From Erythrobacter sp. (GTDB taxonomy: Bacteria > Pseudomonadota > Alphaproteobacteria > Sphingomonadales > Sphingomonadaceae): DNA of 64,000 nt. Positions 62,447 through 64,000 of this stretch are shown one piece after another. A model generated the notes under the pieces. It was not told where the DNA came from. It saw only the letters and a list, made by a program, of their open reading frames with translations, and made no database searches. A program made the translations under genes and the position numbers. Within the stretch, counting starts at the first letter, position 1. Each line of letters opens with the position of its first letter. The stretch lies in assembly GCA_030148605.1 (NCBI GenBank), contig JASBTD010000036.1, positions 1-64,000 of the forward strand, in the 5' to 3' direction.

Positions 62447-63421
62447 ATGGCTGATATCCTGATGCCCGCCGAGTGGGCGCCGCAGGACTGGCTGTGGATC
62501 GGTTTCCCGCATCTGGCAGAGGAGTGGCCGGGCTTTCTCGAGCCTGCGCAAGCGCAGATGGCTGCATTTGCCAATGCGGTGGCTGACAGCGGGCAGGAAG
62601 TACGCTTGCTTGTCCGCGATGAAGCCAATGAAGCATGCGCGCGCGATCTGGTTTCAAGCCAGGTCAAGCTCGAGCGTCGCCGCTATGGCGATATCTGGCT
62701 GCGCGACACAGGGCCACTGGTTCGCAGCGATGGCTCTGCCTTGCGCTGCGGCTTCAACGGCTGGGGCGGCAAGTATTTGATGGATGGCGACCAGAGTATC
62801 GGAGCCGAGCTCGCCTATGACGCTGGTCTGCCTGTGATCGATAGCGACTGGATCCTGGAAGGCGGGGCGGTTGATGGCGATGGCACCGGCACGGTGCTGA
62901 CTACCGAGCAATGCCTCCTCAATCCCAATCGCAATCCCGAGCTTTCACGCGCTGACATCGAAGCACGGCTGGCGCGCGATCTCAGCTTCACCCGTGTGGT
63001 GTGGCTCGGCGACGGGCTGATCAATGATCACACCGATGGCCATGTCGACAATCTTGCGCGGTTTATCGCGCCGGGTGAGGTCGTCTTGCCACGCGCGACC
63101 GGCAGCAATGATCCAAACGCGCAAGTTTATTCCGATGCGAAGACACGAATTCTCGATGCCGGTTTGAAGCTACACGAGATTCCCTCACCCGGGCGCATCG
63201 AGCGAGAAGGGCAGGTCGAACCTGCCAGTTATGCGAATTTCGCGATCACTACGCATCTTGTGGTCGTGCCAACCTTTGGCTCGGCGCAAGACGCAGATGG
63301 CGTGGCGGCGATTGCGGCGCTGTTCCCCGATCGCGAAACGATCGGCCTTCCCGGTGACGCCGTGCTGGCAGGCGGTGGCGGTTTCCACTGCGCCAGCCAG
63401 CAAATGCCGCGCCTTGGATAA
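62447..63421 (+). CDS. aguA: Agmatine deiminase
   Basis: 324 residues of the porphyromonas-type peptidyl-arginine deiminase/agmatine deiminase family. Motifs are RDTGPLV, NGWGGKY, LNPNRNPELSR, DGLINDHTDGHVDN and the terminal GGGGFHCASQQMP, whose Cys315 is the nucleophile. It converts agmatine to N-carbamoylputrescine in polyamine synthesis. The usual partner aguB (amidase) is not in the window. It follows the M28 gene by 31 bases, probably on its own promoter. Confidence 0.93.
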   Translation: MADILMPAEWAPQDWLWIGFPHLAEEWPGFLEPAQAQMAAFANAVADSGQEVRLLVRDEANEACARDLVSSQVKLERRRYGDIWLRDTGPLVRSDGSALRCGFNGWGGKYLMDGDQSIGAELAYDAGLPVIDSDWILEGGAVDGDGTGTVLTTEQCLLNPNRNPELSRADIEARLARDLSFTRVVWLGDGLINDHTDGHVDNLARFIAPGEVVLPRATGSNDPNAQVYSDAKTRILDAGLKLHEIPSPGRIEREGQVEPASYANFAITTHLVVVPTFGSAQDADGVAAIAALFPDRETIGLPGDAVLAGGGGFHCASQQMPRLG

Positions 63422-63436
63422 GCCTTGGGGCCCGAA

Positions 63437-63451
63437 TTAACGGCCCGTTAG
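63437..63451. promoter_or_regulatory. CtrA-like box TTAA-N7-TTAG
   Basis: TTAA at 63437-63440, seven bases, then TTAG at 63448-63451: seven of eight positions of the alphaproteobacterial CtrA consensus TTAA-N7-TTAA with correct spacing. The core AACGG-C-CCGTT is also palindromic. It lies 25 bases upstream of a small ORF. One such match is expected by chance every few tens of kb, so this is weak. Confidence 0.3.
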
Positions 63452-63475
63452 GATTTGCGCGCGACAATTGCGCCC

Positions 63476-63616
63476 ATGTCCAAGGTCATTACTCTTACGC
63501 GCGCGGTCCGGTTAGCGGACAAGGTCGCAGAGGCTCAGGCAGAAGTGATCCGCATAGCGCTGGTTACAACATGCGCTGTTGCACTCATCGCAGCCGACCG
63601 CGCGCTTCCTTTCTAA
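63476..63616 (+). CDS. Possible 46-residue protein
   Basis: A short frame from ATG 63476 to TAA 63616 encodes MSKVITLTRAVRLADKVAEA and a hydrophobic stretch (VIRIALVTTCAVALIAA) ending DRALPF. The pattern of a charged amphipathic start then one transmembrane-like segment would suit a small membrane peptide. No clear ribosome-binding site is seen (only GCGACAATTGCG). It lies between aguA and the TauE-type gene, whose stop is six bases after it on the other strand. It may be real or chance. Confidence 0.3.
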   Translation: MSKVITLTRAVRLADKVAEAQAEVIRIALVTTCAVALIAADRALPF

Positions 63617-63621
63617 GAGCC

Positions 63622-64000
63622 CTACTGGACCAGCTTGAACAGTGCGGCCGCAGCTGCCGCGCCCAGCACTATCCCGACAAACACACGCCACGCACGGTCA
63701 CTGACCTTGCCGAATGCGCGCGATCCCAGCCAGTTGCCCAGCATCACAAGCGGGAACAGCGCAAGGCCAAGCGCAATCGTGCGCCATTCGAGCAAGCCGG
63801 ACACTGCGCCTGAACTGACGCCTGCCATCGATGCGACTCCAAAGATGCCGATCATCGATGCCTTGGCGGTAGTGCGCGGGATGTCGCGCCCGACATAGTA
63901 AGGCACAACCGGTGGCCCGGGCATGGCGGCAAAACCTGTCAGCACGCCGGCAGACAAGCCGACAAGGCCAGTGGTTAGCGGCCCGGGAGCGGTTGCCGCA
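63622..64000 (-). CDS. TauE/SafE-family permease, C-terminal part
   Basis: The frame is open to the right edge of the window, so the start is missing. The visible 126 residues have three to four transmembrane helices and the family segment GLSAGVLTGFAAMPGPPVVPYYV, then GIFGVASMAGVSSGAVSGLL and RVFVGIVLGAAAAAALFKL. Members export sulfite or related sulfur-oxyanions or organosulfonates, but most are of unknown substrate. An ORF start can be placed at a TTG (63957), but similarity continues upstream, confirming truncation by the window edge only. Confidence 0.85.
   Translation of the reverse strand, partial: AATAPGPLTTGLVGLSAGVLTGFAAMPGPPVVPYYVGRDIPRTTAKASMIGIFGVASMAGVSSGAVSGLLEWRTIALGLALFPLVMLGNWLGSRAFGKVSDRAWRVFVGIVLGAAAAAALFKLVQ

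Noticed and set aside
1-64000. tRNA, rRNA, CRISPR, prophage, integrase or transposase genes
   Set aside because: I looked for TTCGAATCC-type tRNA arms, regularly spaced repeats, and integrase or DDE-transposase motifs in the listed proteins and gaps and saw none. A computational scan could still find a diverged tRNA or fragment.

Overview
This 64 kb window is GC-rich bacterial chromosome with ordinary housekeeping content. The gene families and gene orders point to an alphaproteobacterium of the Sphingomonadales, probably Erythrobacteraceae; this is inferred from gene content alone. Supporting points are the DUF3576-leuS-lptE-holA operon, the rnd-lptC-lptA operon, the PabB-PabC fusion, the many CoA-ester catabolic genes and the palindromic repeats in intergenic DNA. 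I see no tRNA, rRNA, CRISPR array, prophage or complete insertion sequence.

Layout. 1-10 kb: a histidine-kinase tail, a HerA-like DUF853 ATPase, a pabBC-rluA-arfB operon, rpmG, lolA, a likely small structured RNA ending in a strong terminator, a lipoprotein alkaline phosphatase, an overlapping xthA-ribA-GNAT operon and a small acidic lipoprotein. 10.5-15.2 kb: an acyl-CoA degradation cluster (acyl-CoA dehydrogenase, family III CoA-transferase, thiolase, FAS1-like/MaoC hydratase). 15.2-25 kb: an SPFH/band-7 plus ribbon-helix-helix pair behind a 36-bp AT-rich palindrome, divergent ppk2 and phhA, uppP, an M13 metallopeptidase, an MsbA-like ABC exporter and divergent phaZ. 25-28.5 kb: a MaoC hydratase-thiolase-carboxymuconolactone decarboxylase operon and an unknown membrane protein.

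28.7-37 kb: gltBD, an OprB-like porin and a small P-loop ATPase. 36.8-43 kb: an operon of enoyl-CoA hydratase, DksA-like protein and serine hydrolase, then ung, rnd-lptC-lptA and holA. 43-52.8 kb: lptE, leuS, DUF3576, an uncharacterised envelope protein, phbB, a fatty-acid desaturase, a ribbon-helix-helix protein, murA and galU. 52.8-64 kb: a P450/acyl-CoA synthetase pair, an M23 peptidase, a DUF455-bcp-glnE group, an M28 peptidase, aguA and part of a TauE/SafE permease.

Themes that connect genes: polyhydroxybutyrate metabolism (phbB, phaZ, two thiolases, an R-hydratase-like MaoC), LPS and envelope building (lptC, lptA, lptE, murA, uppP, galU, lolA, MsbA-like exporter), nitrogen assimilation (gltBD, glnE, aguA), and CoA-ester degradation in four separate places. 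No locus is an obvious new defence or mobile system. The most interesting unexplained signals are the SPFH-RHH operon with its large palindromic operator, the candidate small RNA at about 5.9-6.03 kb, three kinds of intergenic inverted repeat, and several operator-like palindromes next to metabolic genes.
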